A DNA stretch of 7,786 nt from Clostridia bacterium (GTDB lineage Bacteria > Bacillota > Clostridia > Christensenellales > QALW01), in assembly GCA_017964345.1 (NCBI GenBank), contig JAGCSD010000187.1:1-7786 (forward strand), given 5' to 3'. Of the stretch, positions 7,048-7,786 are shown one piece after another (within the stretch, counting starts at the first letter, position 1; each line of letters starts with the position of its first letter). The notes below the pieces were generated by a model that saw only the letters and a list, made by a program, of their open reading frames with translations, was not told the DNA's origin and made no database searches. The position numbers were made by a program, and so were the translations under genes.

Positions 7048-7494
7048 TTACGCTTCCCGAATTTCGACCTGCACGGTGATCTTGGCGGAAACGTCGGGGT
7101 ACAGCCGCAAAACCGCGGGATATTCGCCCGCCGACTTGATAGACGCCACTTCGATTTTCTTTTTATCAATCTCGACGCCGTGCTGTTCCTTGATCGCCGC
7201 GGCAATATCCATAGTGGAGATGGAACCGAACATCTTCCCGCCGCCGCCTTTGCCGCACACCTTAACGGTCAGTCCGTCGATTTTTTTGGCGTTTTCCTGT
7301 GCTTCGGCGCGAGCGACTTCCTTGCGGTGCGCTTCGGCGCGTCCGGCGACCTTCACGGCATTGATGGTTTCGCTGGTGGCCTCCTTCGCCAGCTTTTTGG
7401 GCAGCAGAAAATTGCGCGCATAGCCGTCCGAAACGTCAAGAATATCGTTTTTTTTGCCTGAACCGCGCACATCCGCCAACAAAATGACCTTCAT
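7048..7494 (-). CDS. rplI: Large ribosomal subunit protein L9 (bL9)
   Basis: L9 binds 23S rRNA near the L1 stalk of the 50S subunit. The product has 148 residues, the normal length. It starts MKVILLADVRGSGKKND and carries the family signature VSDGYARNFLLPKKLA (21-36) in the N-terminal RNA-binding domain. A long charged helix (about 40-75) follows, then a C-terminal domain with GGGGKMFGSISTMDIAAAI and a second part ending in TVQVEIREA. GGGGAGGT lies six bases before the ATG, in the 15-base gap after the degV-family gene, so the two are probably co-transcribed. In many Bacillota rplI instead follows the phosphodiesterase gene gdpP; that partner is not adjacent here. Confidence 0.97.
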   Translation of the reverse strand: MKVILLADVRGSGKKNDILDVSDGYARNFLLPKKLAKEATSETINAVKVAGRAEAHRKEVARAEAQENAKKIDGLTVKVCGKGGGGKMFGSISTMDIAAAIKEQHGVEIDKKKIEVASIKSAGEYPAVLRLYPDVSAKITVQVEIREA

Positions 7495-7509
7495 GATGAT
7501 ACCTCCCCG

Positions 7510-7786
7510 TTATTTGGAAATAAACAGTACGCCCAGCGTGCCGTAACCGCAGTGCGCGGATATCACGCATACGGCAAGGGTGACGAACACATTTTTGAAA
7601 TGATGCAGGGAGTCAAGATACGCGTGAACGTCGTCGATGATCTCCTGCGACGTGCCCGCGTGCGTGATGAACACAAAATCTTCCTCGGCGTTTAAGATGC
7701 CTTCTTCCAAGCCCTTGGCGTATTTGAGCGTGGCGGGACGAATGTAGCCGCGAACCTTTTTATCCACTTTGATGACGACGTCCACC
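7510..7786 (-). CDS. DegV family protein (C-terminal end only)
   Basis: About 91 codons of a gene entering from the right edge. The visible part contains IRPATLKYAKGLEEGI, FVFITHAGTSQEIIDDV and a C-terminal VISAHCGYGTLGVLFI. These match the last third of DegV-family proteins, which are about 280 residues, bind fatty acids, and in some species deliver them to the FakA kinase (as FakB) for phospholipid synthesis. The conserved AHxGxGTLG segment near the end is the main basis. The N-terminal ligand-binding part is outside, so a role as FakB cannot be tested here. A GTG at 7785 is just an internal Val codon. The stop is 15 bases ahead of rplI. Confidence 0.85.
   Translation of the reverse strand, partial: VDVVIKVDKKVRGYIRPATLKYAKGLEEGILNAEEDFVFITHAGTSQEIIDDVHAYLDSLHHFKNVFVTLAVCVISAHCGYGTLGVLFISK

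Noticed and set aside
7759..7767. Fourth DnaA-like site TTATCCACT
   Set aside because: One mismatch, and it lies inside degV coding sequence where the codons (Lys-Val-Asp-Lys) explain it.

Overview
The window is a compact housekeeping segment from what is most likely a Bacillota (Clostridia-type) chromosome of moderately high GC content. The lineage is an inference. It rests on strong AGGAGG-type ribosome binding sites, sigma-A-like promoters, a short ProB without a PUA domain, and Gram-positive-style SecA, L9 and DegV sequences. No phage, IS element, CRISPR array, tRNA or rRNA was seen. Every gap between genes is under about 210 bases.

Left part, minus strand (1-3407): a promoter at 3379-3407 drives metK (S-adenosylmethionine synthase), which is followed after 10 bases by secA (protein-export ATPase). 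The secA ribosome binding site abuts the metK stop codon, so the two look like one translationally coupled unit. secA runs off the left edge; 708 codons are visible. The metK leader carries a near-perfect 29-base inverted repeat just ahead of the ribosome binding site.

Middle part, plus strand (3430-6962): a promoter back-to-back with that of metK starts a proline operon. Its order is proB (overlapping proA by ATGA), proA, a zinc-ribbon membrane-protein gene, and proC. ProB, ProA and ProC form a complete glutamate-to-proline route. The zinc-ribbon gene is split between two frames at a run of seven A's; reading back one base there restores a 158-residue protein with a CxxC/CxxC zinc ribbon and two membrane segments. 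The operon ends in a hairpin with a T-tract.

Right part, minus strand (6969-7786): the 3' end of a degV-family gene is followed after 15 bases by rplI (ribosomal protein L9) and then by its own terminator, so this unit converges on the proline operon. The proC-rplI gap holds three exact DnaA-box sequences (TTATCCACA). Two of them form the stem of the proC terminator. This cluster and the frame break in the zinc-ribbon gene are the most notable points; I saw no clearly new multi-gene system.
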